DNA of 64,000 nucleotides from Methylorubrum thiocyanatum (GTDB lineage: Bacteria > Pseudomonadota > Alphaproteobacteria > Rhizobiales > Beijerinckiaceae), in NCBI GenBank assembly GCA_014138645.1, contig JACJIB010000004.1:434001-498000 (forward strand), written 5' to 3'. This document shows positions 17,531 through 26,034 of the stretch, in pieces. The notes below the pieces were generated by a model. It worked only from the letters and a program-made list of their open reading frames with translations. It did not search any database and had not been told where the DNA came from. A program made the translations under genes and the position numbers. Position 1 is the stretch's first letter; each line of letters opens with the position of its first letter.

Positions 17531-18223
17531 CTACTGTCCCTTCTGCTCCGGCTTCTGCTGCCCGAGGCGGCCGAGGAAGGTCTCGACGGCGGGCAGGATA
17601 CCCTCGACGACCCGCTCGACGCCCTTGGCGGTGGGGTGCAGCCCGTCATCCATGGTGTTGGCGCGCTGGCCCGCCACGCCGTCGAGGAAGAACGGGTAGA
17701 GCACGAGGCCGTAGGTCTTCGCGAGATCGGGATAGATCGCGTCGAACCGGGCGCGGTACTCGGTGCCGAGATTGGGCGCGGCGAGCATGCCGGCGAGCAG
17801 CACCGGAATGTTGCGCTCCTTCAGCCGCGCAATGATCGTGTCGAGCGCCTTGCGGGTCACCGCCGGATCGGTGCCGCGCAGCATGTCGTTGGCGCCGAGT
17901 TCGAGGATCACGCCCTGCGTGCCGTCCGGCACCGACCAGTCGAGCCGGTCGAGCCCGCCGGTGCTGGTGTCGCCCGAGACGCCGGCATTGGCGATCTCGA
18001 CCTTATAGCCCTTGGCCTTCAGCGCCCGCTCCAGCACGGCGGGAAAGGCGGCGTCGGCCGGCAGGCGGTAGCCCGCGGTGAGGCTGTCGCCGAGCGCCAC
18101 GAGCTTGAGGGGTGAGTCGTCGGCCCGCGCCGCGCGGGGCAGCAGGCCCGCGGCGGCGACGAGCGTGGCTGCGGCGAAGAGGAGCATCAGCGCGGCCCTG
18201 CGCCGGAGCCGGGCCGGCCCCAC
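17531..18223 (-). CDS. GDSL-family arylesterase (TesA-like)
   Basis: Periplasmic SGNH hydrolase, probably lysophospholipase/thioesterase/arylesterase. Block I VALGDSLTAGY carries the nucleophile, then GVSGDTSTGG, block III LELGANDMLRG, and block V DGLHPTAKG with the catalytic Asp and His. A signal peptide ends near RAARA. The GTG at 18223 was chosen because it supplies a basic n-region (RLRRRAA) before the hydrophobic core; the ATG at 18187 (218 residues) would leave a signal peptide with no positive charge but is possible. It is divergent from an ABC ATPase, the usual tesA-ybbA arrangement. Confidence 0.88.
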   Translation of the reverse strand: MGPARLRRRAALMLLFAAATLVAAAGLLPRAARADDSPLKLVALGDSLTAGYRLPADAAFPAVLERALKAKGYKVEIANAGVSGDTSTGGLDRLDWSVPDGTQGVILELGANDMLRGTDPAVTRKALDTIIARLKERNIPVLLAGMLAAPNLGTEYRARFDAIYPDLAKTYGLVLYPFFLDGVAGQRANTMDDGLHPTAKGVERVVEGILPAVETFLGRLGQQKPEQKGQ

Positions 18224-18382
18224 ATCGGAGCGTGGCGCCGCGCACCGAGGATCCTCGCGCCGTTCGCCCAAGCGTGACACAAGCCCGTTGCCGGGTCCGG
18301 CTTCCGCCTCGTTCGCGTGGTGCAAGACCGTATCCCTTCGCTCGAACCTGCCCCATTGCTTGCCAAGATCGGTCGGTGCCTG

Positions 18383-19066
<684 letters not shown>

Positions 19067-19080
19067 CATCCGGGGGAAAT

Positions 19081-19110
19081 AAAAAAACCTCCCGGCGCCG
19101 GATGGACGCC
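19081..19110 (-). terminator. probable intrinsic terminator, minus strand
   Basis: On the minus strand a short CGGCG...CGCCG stem is followed by GGGAGG and a run of seven T residues, downstream of the small gene at 19188-19385. The stem is short, so the call is moderate. Confidence 0.45.
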
Positions 19111-19187
19111 GAAAGGCTTGCGAATCGAAGAGGTTGGCGCACGCGGCTCGCGCGGTGCCTCAGGCCCGCGCGGGGTGCGCCAACGGC

Positions 19188-19385
19188 TCAGGCGCTCAGC
19201 GGAGCGCCGATCCGGGCGCGGAGCTGGGCCCGCAGGTTCTGGTTGGCGGCGCTGCGGTCGGCATCGAGGGCCCACATCAGGCGCAGGAGCCGGCTGATCG
19301 GCAGCGCCCTGTCCTCGATGGCCTCGGCAACCTGCTGCTGGAGAGATTTCGAGGTCGTCATGAACGTCTCGGCCGTGCTCTGCAT
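19188..19385 (-). CDS. small hypothetical protein
   Basis: A 65-residue, mostly helical, charged protein (SLQQQVAEAIEDRALPISRLLRLMWALDAD) with no signal peptide or membrane segment. An internal ATG (codon 9, 19361) is an alternative start. Neither start has a strong ribosome site. A terminator-like hairpin follows. I recognise no family; it could also be a chance open frame. Confidence 0.45.
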   Translation of the reverse strand: MQSTAETFMTTSKSLQQQVAEAIEDRALPISRLLRLMWALDADRSAANQNLRAQLRARIGAPLSA

Positions 19386-19532
19386 GGGATCGCATCCGGA
19401 AGCGGGCTCGCCCCCCGCGGGGCGGGCTCTTAAACGGTTCCAAATCGCAAAGCCATAGGTTTGCCGGCTCGCGGTTAGCGCTTCCTTGGAGAACAGGAAG
19501 CATCCCTCACAGCTTTGTGAAGCCGGCTCACC

Positions 19533-20204
19533 TCAAGCCAGCGGCGAGCGGGCATAGCCGTCGAGCAGATCCTGCGGGTCGCGATAGATCGCGACGCAGC
19601 CAGCCGCCGAAAGCTCGGCTTCGGGAAAGCCGCCGCACAGGACGCCGATCGTGGAAAGTCCAGCGCGTGCCGCGGCTTGCACATCGTAGGGCGTGTCGCC
19701 GACCACCATCACCGCCTGCTTGGAGAGGCCGGGGAGCTTGTCCAGCACCGCCTCGAAGATATCGGGATGCGGCTTCGAGCGGTCGGCGTCGTCGGAGGTG
19801 GTGACCACATCGACGAGGCCGGTGATGCCGAGGATCTTCTGGTAGTTCTCGACCTCGTCGGCCTTGCCGGAGGAGGCGAGCGCGACGGTCTGGCCTGCAT
19901 CGCGAACATGGCTGAGCAGTGCCTTCACCGCCGGGAACGGCTTGGCCTGCGAAAGATAGGACCGTTTGAACAGATCCGAGCGGTAGGATTCGATCGCCTC
20001 GCCCTCGCGGGCCAAGCGCGCCTCGTCCACGAAGACCGGCAGGAGCTGGTCGCCGCCCTTGCCGATCTGGCGGCGGACCTCCGCCTCCTGCGTCTCGATC
20101 CCGAAATGCGCGAAGGCCTCGACCCAGGCGCGGGCATGCAGGTCGACGCTGTCGAGCAGGGTGCCGTCGATGTCGAAGACGACGGCCTTGATGCGGGGGG
20201 ACAT
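19533..20204 (-). CDS. HAD-superfamily phosphatase (phosphoglycolate phosphatase-like)
   Basis: Haloacid-dehalogenase-type hydrolase of 223 residues, subfamily IA. Motif I FDIDGTLLDS gives Asp11 (nucleophile) and Asp13; motif II is VALASSGK; motif III Lys lies in RSKPHPDIFE; motif IV is VVGDTPYDVQAA. A helical cap spans about 20-85. Likely acts on a small phosphorylated metabolite such as phosphoglycolate or a sugar phosphate. It begins 15 bases after the stop of the small secreted-protein gene, with which it is probably co-transcribed. Confidence 0.9.
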   Translation of the reverse strand: MSPRIKAVVFDIDGTLLDSVDLHARAWVEAFAHFGIETQEAEVRRQIGKGGDQLLPVFVDEARLAREGEAIESYRSDLFKRSYLSQAKPFPAVKALLSHVRDAGQTVALASSGKADEVENYQKILGITGLVDVVTTSDDADRSKPHPDIFEAVLDKLPGLSKQAVMVVGDTPYDVQAAARAGLSTIGVLCGGFPEAELSAAGCVAIYRDPQDLLDGYARSPLA

Positions 20205-20219
20205 CCGGGGGGCTCGCCG

Positions 20220-20510
20220 TCAGCGCGGGAAGAGCTGGAGGCCGTCGTCGGGGAGGAGGTTGCGGGCCGGGCCGCCGGTCTGCTGGCCGCGGCCCTGCTG
20301 GTAGTAGGGCAGTTCGGGGCGCCGGTCGTTGCCGCTGCCGGAATCGTATTCCCAGGGCGCGTTCCAAGGCGCCCGGCCGCTCACCGCCGGGACAGCGGGC
20401 CCGGCATAGAACGAATCGCCCGGTCGCAGCGGCCCCGCGGCGGCGGCGCCGGCCGCCAGCATCGTGCCGAGGAAGACGGCGGCAGCCTCTCGTCCGATCC
20501 GCGCGCGCAT
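20220..20510 (-). CDS. small secreted Pro/Gly-rich protein
   Basis: A 96-residue protein with a signal peptide (about 1-25, ending GAAAA before GPLRPGD) and a mature part rich in Pro, Gly, Arg, Tyr and Gln (RRPELPYYQQGRGQQTGG), probably unstructured. ATG at 20510 has AAGGA at good spacing; 54 upstream codons are open but not protein-like. It lies upstream of the HAD phosphatase on the same strand. No recognised domain. Confidence 0.7.
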   Translation of the reverse strand: MRARIGREAAAVFLGTMLAAGAAAAGPLRPGDSFYAGPAVPAVSGRAPWNAPWEYDSGSGNDRRPELPYYQQGRGQQTGGPARNLLPDDGLQLFPR

Positions 20511-20691
20511 CGCGTGTCCTTCCTCGATCATGGGAGCGCTCCACACCGGAAGCGCGAGGGAAACGGCCGAGCCTGACCGGTGTTCCCCTGCTCCGAGCGT
20601 CGGCCCGACGTCTCGACCGCCCGAAAAGCGAAGCCCGCCGGCCCCGGAGGGCGGCGGGCTCTCGAACCGCATCCGCTTCTGGTGGCGCGGC

Positions 20692-21069
20692 TCAGTGGAG
20701 GACGACGGCCTCGGCTCCGGCGCGGGCCTTGGCCCGGCTGGCGGCCGGCTTGGCCTTGGATGCGACTTTGGGCGCAGCCTTCGCGGCCTTGGCAGCGGGC
20801 TTCTCAGCAGCCGGAGCCTTGGTCTTCACGGCCTTGGCAACGACAGCCAGCACCTCGGCAGGCGCCTTCACCGCGGCCTTGGCGCGGCTGGCACGGGGCT
20901 TGGCGACCTTGGCCGGCGCGGCGACGGTCTCAGCCGCGACCGTCGCCGTCGTCTGCCGCAGTTCGGCCTCGGCCTGCAGCCAGTGGGCCTCGGCCCGGCC
21001 GAACACCCGGCCCTCGCCTTCCCAGATGTAGTAGGCGCGCTCGCGCACGCTGTTCTCGCACAGCACCAT
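20692..21069 (-). CDS. DUF2934 protein with histone H1-like Ala/Lys tail
   Basis: 125 residues in two parts. Residues about 5-40 match DUF2934 (RERAYYIWEGEGRVFGRAEAHWLQAEAEL). From about 48 the chain is almost only Ala, Lys, Pro, Val and Arg in AAxK-type repeats, like the C-terminal tail of histone H1 or AlgP-type bacterial proteins. This suggests non-specific DNA binding and a nucleoid role, which is inference. No signal peptide. Alone between a secreted-protein operon and a set of small genes on the same strand. Confidence 0.8.
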   Translation of the reverse strand: MVLCENSVRERAYYIWEGEGRVFGRAEAHWLQAEAELRQTTATVAAETVAAPAKVAKPRASRAKAAVKAPAEVLAVVAKAVKTKAPAAEKPAAKAAKAAPKVASKAKPAASRAKARAGAEAVVLH

Positions 21070-21131
21070 GACGCTCTCCCGAAATCGTCCGACGTGAGTT
21101 CGAACGATGGAAGGCCATGGTTAAGGAGAGG

Positions 21132-21404
21132 TTAAATGGCTTTCGCACCGCGGGAGAGACGGCGGTGGTTCGCCCGCACCTTGCGGCGATAGCCGGCCAC
21201 CACCGCACCGTGGGACGCGCCCGTGGCGAGCTGCATCGCCGCCTCGCCGGCTGCCAGCACCTTCTCGCTGACCATGCGCTGCGCCTCGGCCTGGGCCGCG
21301 GTGCCGCCGGCCGCGAGCTTGGCCATCCGCAGGGCGATTACGGACTGCGCCTCGAAGGCGAGCAGGGTCGTGTCGAATCCGAGCTTCCACCACGCTGCGA
21401 ACAT
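21132..21404 (-). CDS. small helical hypothetical protein
   Basis: A 90-residue, largely alpha-helical protein (MFAAWWKLGFDTTLLAFEAQSV, AQAEAQRMVSEKVLAAGEAAMQLATG) with a basic C-terminus (YRRKVRANHRRLSRG). The pattern recalls phasin-like granule proteins, but I cannot confirm this. ATG at 21404 has AGAGGA upstream; a TTG at 21479 overlapping the previous stop is a weaker start. Third gene of a minus-strand run with 21877-22323 and 21476-21880. Confidence 0.65.
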   Translation of the reverse strand: MFAAWWKLGFDTTLLAFEAQSVIALRMAKLAAGGTAAQAEAQRMVSEKVLAAGEAAMQLATGASHGAVVAGYRRKVRANHRRLSRGAKAI

Positions 21405-21475
21405 CGAACCTGTCCTCTTTCCGTCACGCGGGCCCACCCCGCCGCGGCGCGCGCCGAGCGGGAGGGCATCGATGC

Positions 21476-21880
21476 TCAATCGAAGCTGCGGCCCTTGGCG
21501 GCGGAGCCGCCCAGGCTGATCTTCACCTTCTTCGGCTGCGCCGCCTGGGCGCTCCGGCCGCGCCCGGCCGGCACTTCGGCCTCCGGCGCCGCCGGGGCGG
21601 GCTTCAGCCGGGACTGGCCGTAGATCACCGAGCCGATCTCGCCGACCGCCCGGACCAGATCATCGCGCTCGCAGGCGCGGGCCACCTTCAGGCCGAGCTG
21701 GTGCATGTGGCTCTTGCCGTAGAGATAGGCGGCGAGCTTGGCCCGGGTCAGCGCCGGAATCGTCTCGAGGATGTAGGGCAGGTCGTAGTCGTCGGCGCGG
21801 TAGACCTCGCCGAGCAGTTCGAGGGAGACCGGGCATTCCGGATCGACGGTCGCGCCGGTGGTCGGGTGGGCCTGGGTCAT
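21476..21880 (-). CDS. conserved hypothetical protein
   Basis: 134 residues. The first 90 look folded and helical (LELLGEVYRADDYDLPYILETIPALTRAKLAAYLYGKSHMHQLG); the C-terminal 40 are Pro/Ala/Lys-rich and disordered. No signal peptide. Its ATG overlaps the stop of the upstream gene (ATGA), so the two are translationally coupled. Function not recognised. Confidence 0.7.
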   Translation of the reverse strand: MTQAHPTTGATVDPECPVSLELLGEVYRADDYDLPYILETIPALTRAKLAAYLYGKSHMHQLGLKVARACERDDLVRAVGEIGSVIYGQSRLKPAPAAPEAEVPAGRGRSAQAAQPKKVKISLGGSAAKGRSFD

Positions 21881-22323
21881 GGGTCACCTGCTGTCGGTGC
21901 AAAGGGCGAAGGAGGGGGCGATGGAGAGGGTGACGAAAGCGGCGAAGGCATGTCGGAGGCCGGAGCTTCCGCCACGGAGGAGGGCATGAACGCACGCAGG
22001 GCGGAGGGCGCCGCCAAGCATCCGGTGCAGACCGAGGCGATCGCGATCCGGGCGCGCCGGTCGCTCCGCTCCCAGACGGATTCACGCGAAGGCCCCGCGG
22101 TCGCCGGCCCGGAGGTCCCGTCGAGCCGGGCATCAGGGTTGGCGCGGATGCGCAGGTAGAGCGGTTCCTGCGCCCGCACAGCGGGGACCGGTCCGCACAG
22201 GATCCCGTACAGCACGAGCCCGCACCGGACGACTGCGCGGCGCGCGCGCCAGCCCCGACGCGCAGAGGCCGTCCGCCGCGCGGCGCATCCGGCCGTTCGG
22301 TCCGATGTCCTGCCGGTTGTCAT
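21877..22323 (-). CDS. hypothetical exported protein
   Basis: 148 residues. A long Arg-rich n-region is followed by a hydrophobic core (CGLVLYGILCGPVPAVRA) that looks like a signal peptide with cleavage before QEP. A VCTGCL cysteine pair lies near residue 104, and the last 30 residues are a Ser/Pro-rich tail. ATG at 22323 with GAGAC upstream. The stop overlaps the next start by 4 bases (ATGA), which supports it being a real gene despite low-complexity composition. Confidence 0.6.
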   Translation of the reverse strand: MTTGRTSDRTAGCAARRTASARRGWRARRAVVRCGLVLYGILCGPVPAVRAQEPLYLRIRANPDARLDGTSGPATAGPSRESVWERSDRRARIAIASVCTGCLAAPSALRAFMPSSVAEAPASDMPSPLSSPSPSPPPSPFAPTAGDP

Positions 22324-22461
22324 GCGGGTCTCGCCGTGGCGGTTGCGGGGCGCCGGTTCCCGCCGTCGCGGGATTCCGGGCCGGGCAGGATCGGCCGGTA
22401 TGGTCAACAAGACCTTAACCGCAGCCTGCGCCGGAGGCGAGCCGTTCCCCCGAGAACGGCC

Positions 22462-22509
22462 ATGAGAGCCGCAATGAGAGCCGCAATGAGAGCCGCCATG
22501 AGAGCCGCA
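22462..22509. repeat. four tandem copies of a 12-bp unit
   Basis: ATGAGAGCCGCA is repeated four times in a row (the third copy ends in C), directly before the terminator hairpin at 22516. It is in an intergenic region. Copy number could vary between strains through replication slippage. Confidence 0.85.
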
Positions 22510-22515
22510 ACGCGA

Positions 22516-22542
22516 AAAAGCCCGGCACGCGGCCGGGCTTTT
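22516..22542. terminator. bidirectional intrinsic terminator
   Basis: An 11-bp stem AAAAGCCCGGC / GCCGGGCTTTT with a 5-base loop. On the minus strand the T-run (TTTTT) follows the stem, ending the outer-membrane protein transcript; the T residues on the plus strand would also work in the other direction. Confidence 0.85.
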
Positions 22543-22591
22543 CCTTCGGAAAGTCCGGCGGTCCGGTACGGGACCGCCGGGGATCCGGGTC

Positions 22592-23458
22592 TTAGTACGA
22601 GCCGAACTTGTAGTTCAGGCCGGCGCGGACGACGGCGAACTCGGTGTCGCGGACCTGCTGGCCACCGCTGACGAGCACGGTGCCGGGGTTGCCGACGGAG
22701 ACCGTGCGGCCCTGGTTGTCGACGGCGAAGGCGCCGCGGCCACCGGAGTTGCGATCGAGGTTCACGTACAGGCCTTCGACCTTCAGCGTCACGGCCGACG
22801 ACTTGAAGAAGTTCAGGAACGAGTCGGTCGGGAGAGCGTACTCGACACCGCCACCGGCGACCCAGCCGGTCTGGAAGTCGTCGCTCGACACGCCGGTGCC
22901 GAACTCACGACCGCCGCCGGAGCCGTAGGCGAAGCCGCCGGTGCCGTACACGAGGGTGCGGTCGAAGGCGTAGCCGAGGCGACCGCGGACGGTGCCGAAG
23001 AAGTCGAGGCCCGAGAGACCGGCCGGGTTGAACACCTGCTGGGCGGCCAGCGGGCTGGTCGAGACGAAGCGGTTCCGGTTACGGCCGAAATCGGCGTACT
23101 GGGCGTCCGCCTCGACGCCGATCACGAAGCCCGAACCCGGGGTGAACTGGTAGTTGTAGCCGATCTGACCGCCGCCGACGAAGCCCTCGTTGGACTCGCG
23201 GTTGCTGAAGGCCACCACGGCGGTGGTGCCCGGGGGCACGAGCAGGGAGGCCGGGCCGACGCCGATCACGGTCGGAGCGCGGTCGTCCTGGGTGCCGAAG
23301 CCGTAACCGGCGTTGAAACCGGCATAGAAGCCCGTCCAGGTGAAGACCGGCACCGGCTGGAACACCGGCGGCGGGGCCGCGCGGCGCGGAAGGTCGGCGG
23401 CCGAGGCGGCGACCGTGGCGGCAACGAGCGCGCTCGAGGCGAGAAGCAGGCTTTTCAT
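22592..23458 (-). CDS. outer-membrane beta-barrel protein (Omp25/Omp31-like)
   Basis: 288 residues. Signal peptide 1-21 (ends VAASA before ADLPRRAAPPP). The mature start with a Pro-rich stretch and then FTWTGFYAGFNAGYGFG is typical of Rhizobiales porin-like barrel proteins. Alternating strands and glycine-rich turns continue to a terminal strand FAVVRAGLNYKFGSY. ATG at 23458 follows CAGGA. A strong terminator lies 50 bases downstream, so it is monocistronic. Such proteins are abundant structural barrels that interact with the cell envelope. Confidence 0.92.
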   Translation of the reverse strand: MKSLLLASSALVAATVAASAADLPRRAAPPPVFQPVPVFTWTGFYAGFNAGYGFGTQDDRAPTVIGVGPASLLVPPGTTAVVAFSNRESNEGFVGGGQIGYNYQFTPGSGFVIGVEADAQYADFGRNRNRFVSTSPLAAQQVFNPAGLSGLDFFGTVRGRLGYAFDRTLVYGTGGFAYGSGGGREFGTGVSSDDFQTGWVAGGGVEYALPTDSFLNFFKSSAVTLKVEGLYVNLDRNSGGRGAFAVDNQGRTVSVGNPGTVLVSGGQQVRDTEFAVVRAGLNYKFGSY

Positions 23459-23813
23459 CGTGTCGTGTCCTGGTTTGGCGGGAGCCGGTGTTGGTGTGAA
23501 GTGGTCCGGGGGATCTCCCCGGTATCCGTCGCCCTCCTGCGATGAAGCGATGAATGCACCCGAACCCGTCAACGAAAGGTGAAGCTTACCCAGCCGTGAG
23601 CATGCGATCAGGCCCGATGTGTCCTTGCGCACATCGACGGCTCGTCTTGTCGAGAATCAGCAACAGTCAAATCCCGGAAGCAAAACATGCGGCATTACGG
23701 TTAACGAGCGGTAGCGGCCGCCGCGCAAGTTCGTATTAACCATATCGGCTCTACGCTCCAGCGTGCCGACGCTCCGATTCCGGACCCGGCCGCCTCGACG
23801 GATCGCGCTGTCC
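23459..23813. other. 355-bp intergenic region before the Omp gene
   Basis: Holds the promoter region of the minus-strand Omp gene. I see a 7-bp inverted repeat CGATGTG (23615-23621) with CACATCG (23630-23636), a possible operator or hairpin, and a relatively AT-rich stretch (23690-23750). No protein gene is supported here. Confidence 0.5.
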
Positions 23814-24032
23814 ATGTCCTTCGATTCCGGTTCGCCCCGACCGCGGGGGCCTCTCGCGTGGACGATCAAGATGACGCTGATCGTCGGCCTCGGCGCCACG
23901 GCGCTCGCCCACCACCTCACCAGACCGGCCGGCATGCCGGCCGATCCCGAGGTGACGGGCTCGATCGGCGTCAAGGCCCAGGCGACGCGGCTCGATCCCT
24001 GCGCGCTCCGCGGAACCAGCGCACGGAACTGA
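23814..24032 (+). CDS. small membrane-anchored hypothetical protein
   Basis: 72 residues: a short cytoplasmic N-terminus, one hydrophobic segment (IKMTLIVGLGATALAHHL) and a C-terminal part with PEVTGSIGVKAQ, a motif often seen near the ends of small Hyphomicrobiales exported proteins. ATG at 23814; an in-frame GTG at 23763 would add a basic stretch. Ribosome site is weak. Function unknown. Confidence 0.5.
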   Translation: MSFDSGSPRPRGPLAWTIKMTLIVGLGATALAHHLTRPAGMPADPEVTGSIGVKAQATRLDPCALRGTSARN

Positions 24033-24330
24033 CCGCGCGCGAGGATCGGCCCGCGGCGCCCGGCACGGTCATGGGCTGAAAAACACCGTTTCGCCGCGCC
24101 TGAAAGGCCGCTCGACGGCTCCGCGATACCGGCGACGCAACCGTCTCCAGCACAGGCGGGAGGGACCGGCGCTATCGCGGTCGATTGACAAGCAGGCACA
24201 GGGGTCTAAGTGTCGCGCGCGTTCGGACGCGTGACGGCGTACCGCGCACGGCTCTCGCGATCATCCGCCGGCGCGAGCTCTGAGCCCCGGATCGGCCCAC
24301 TCCACGCGCGCAAATGGTTTCCGATACACG

Positions 24331-25836
24331 ATGTCTTTCGCCGATCTTGGACTGAGTGACAAGGTACTCCAAGCCGTCTCCGCGGCCGGCTACACCGAGC
24401 CGACGCCGATCCAGGCCCAGGCGATCCCGCACGTGCTCGCCCGGCGCGACGTGCTCGGCATCGCCCAGACCGGCACCGGCAAGACCGCCGCCTTCACCCT
24501 GCCGATGCTGACGATGCTGGAGACGGGCCGCGCCCGGGCCCGCATGCCGCGCACGCTGATCCTGGAGCCGACGCGCGAACTCGCCGCGCAGGTCGAGGAG
24601 AATTTCGAGCGCTACGGCACCAACCACAAGCTCAACGTGGCGCTGATCATCGGCGGCGTCTCCTTCGCCGACCAGGACGCCAAGCTGACCCGCGGCACCG
24701 ACGTGCTGATCGCGACCCCGGGGCGCCTGCTCGACCATTTCGAGCGCGGCAAGCTGCTGCTGACCGGCGTCGAGCTCCTCGTCATCGACGAGGCCGACCG
24801 GATGCTCGACATGGGCTTCATCCCCGACATCGAGCGCATCGTGAAGATGGTGCCCTTCACGCGCCAGACGCTGTTCTTCTCCGCCACCATGCCGCCGGAG
24901 ATCGAGCGGCTGGCGGACATGTTCCTGCACAACCCGCAGCGGGTCGAGGTGGCCCGCCCCTCCTCCACCGCCACGACCATCGAGCAGCGCCTCGTGGCGA
25001 CGGGCGCCGAGGGCCACGAGAAGCGCAAGATCCTGCGCCACCTCATCCGCTCGGCGGACGAACTGCAGAACGGCATCATCTTCTGCAACCGCAAGCGCGA
25101 CGTGGCGCTGCTGCAGAAGTCGCTGGCGAGCCACGGCTTCAACGTCGCCGCGCTGCACGGCGACATGGACCAGCGCGCCCGCACGGCGGCGCTCGACGGC
25201 TTCCGCAGCGGCGAGGTTCCGCTGCTCGTGGCCTCGGACGTGGCCGCCCGCGGCCTCGATATCCCGGCGGTGAGCCACGTCTTCAATTTCGACGTGCCGC
25301 ACCATCCCGAGGACTACGTCCACCGGATCGGCCGCACCGGGCGCGCCGGGCGCGCCGGGCACGCCTTCACCCTGGCGAGCCGCGCCGACGAGCGCTCGCT
25401 CGCGGCGATCGAGAGCCTGATCGGCCGGCCGATCGAGTGGCTCGACGGCGACCTCTCCACCGTGACCGACGACACCGAGGGCGACGAGCCGCGCCGCCGC
25501 CGCGGCGCCCGCCGGGCCAGGGGAAGCGAGAAAGGGAGCGAGCGGGGCGCCGAGAAGGCCGCCGAGCGGACGGCCGAGCGGCCGAGCGAGAGCCGCTCAC
25601 GCGGAGGCCGCCGCCCGGCCTCCGGCCGCAGCCGCGGCGAGGAGAGCGGACGCGAACCGATCCGCGAGGCGGAGCCGGTCTCCCCGGCCCGCGAGCCCGC
25701 CCGAAGCGCTCCCGACCGCGCCCGCTCCGAGCGCCGCCCCCCGCGCCGCGACGAGGACGACGACACGCCGGTGGGCCTCGGCTCGCACGTGCCGGCCTTC
25801 CTTCTGAAGCCGACCGGGTTCGGGAAGAGCAAGTAG
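24331..25836 (+). CDS. DEAD-box RNA helicase, RhlE-like
   Basis: ATP-dependent RNA helicase of 501 residues. Q motif GYTEPTPIQAQAIP, motif I AQTGTGKT at 45-52, PTRELA, GG, TPGR, DEAD (VIDEADRMLDMGF), SAT, and motif VI HRIGRTGRAGR near 331 are all present. The last ~115 residues are a charged Arg/Glu/Ser/Gly-rich tail (RGG-like) that probably binds RNA. The RhlE subgroup is suggested by FADLGLSDKVLQAVSAAGY and ARMPRTLILEPTRELAAQV. Standalone gene, with a terminator-like hairpin about 70 bases after the stop. Roles in ribosome assembly or cold growth are typical for the family. Confidence 0.95.
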   Translation: MSFADLGLSDKVLQAVSAAGYTEPTPIQAQAIPHVLARRDVLGIAQTGTGKTAAFTLPMLTMLETGRARARMPRTLILEPTRELAAQVEENFERYGTNHKLNVALIIGGVSFADQDAKLTRGTDVLIATPGRLLDHFERGKLLLTGVELLVIDEADRMLDMGFIPDIERIVKMVPFTRQTLFFSATMPPEIERLADMFLHNPQRVEVARPSSTATTIEQRLVATGAEGHEKRKILRHLIRSADELQNGIIFCNRKRDVALLQKSLASHGFNVAALHGDMDQRARTAALDGFRSGEVPLLVASDVAARGLDIPAVSHVFNFDVPHHPEDYVHRIGRTGRAGRAGHAFTLASRADERSLAAIESLIGRPIEWLDGDLSTVTDDTEGDEPRRRRGARRARGSEKGSERGAEKAAERTAERPSESRSRGGRRPASGRSRGEESGREPIREAEPVSPAREPARSAPDRARSERRPPRRDEDDDTPVGLGSHVPAFLLKPTGFGKSK

Positions 25837-25906
25837 CGCGTCCCGAGCGCGCTCCCCGCAGGCCGTCCTGTCCGACGGCTCTGTCGTCTGACGGCTCCCG
25901 ATGATG

Positions 25907-25936
25907 GCGCCGTCGGCCACGGCCGGCGCTTTCTTT
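25907..25936 (+). terminator. probable terminator after the helicase
   Basis: GCGCCG...CGGCGC stem with internal pairing, followed by TTTCTTT, about 70 bases downstream of the helicase stop. Confidence 0.6.
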
Positions 25937-26034
25937 GCGCGCCCCTTAACGTCCTGGCGAGGTTCTGCGGCGACACTCCGGTGGAGCGGATGCTGCGGGC
26001 GGTGTGCCCCGTCCGCAGGAGCCTACGTCACCGG

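Noticed and set aside
22462..22509. Possible CRISPR-like repeat
   Set aside because: Units are 12 bp, directly adjacent with no spacers, so this is a simple tandem repeat. No CRISPR array or cas gene is present in the window.
22336..22671. Small protein starting MRAAMRAAMRAAMRAA from the 12-bp repeat
   Set aside because: It runs through the terminator hairpin and antisense into the Omp gene; the repeat peptide has no support as a gene.
23657..24199. 180-codon minus-strand frame antisense to the small membrane protein
   Set aside because: No signal, domain or ribosome site; overlaps the promoter area of the Omp gene. The plus-strand small protein with a membrane segment is somewhat better supported.
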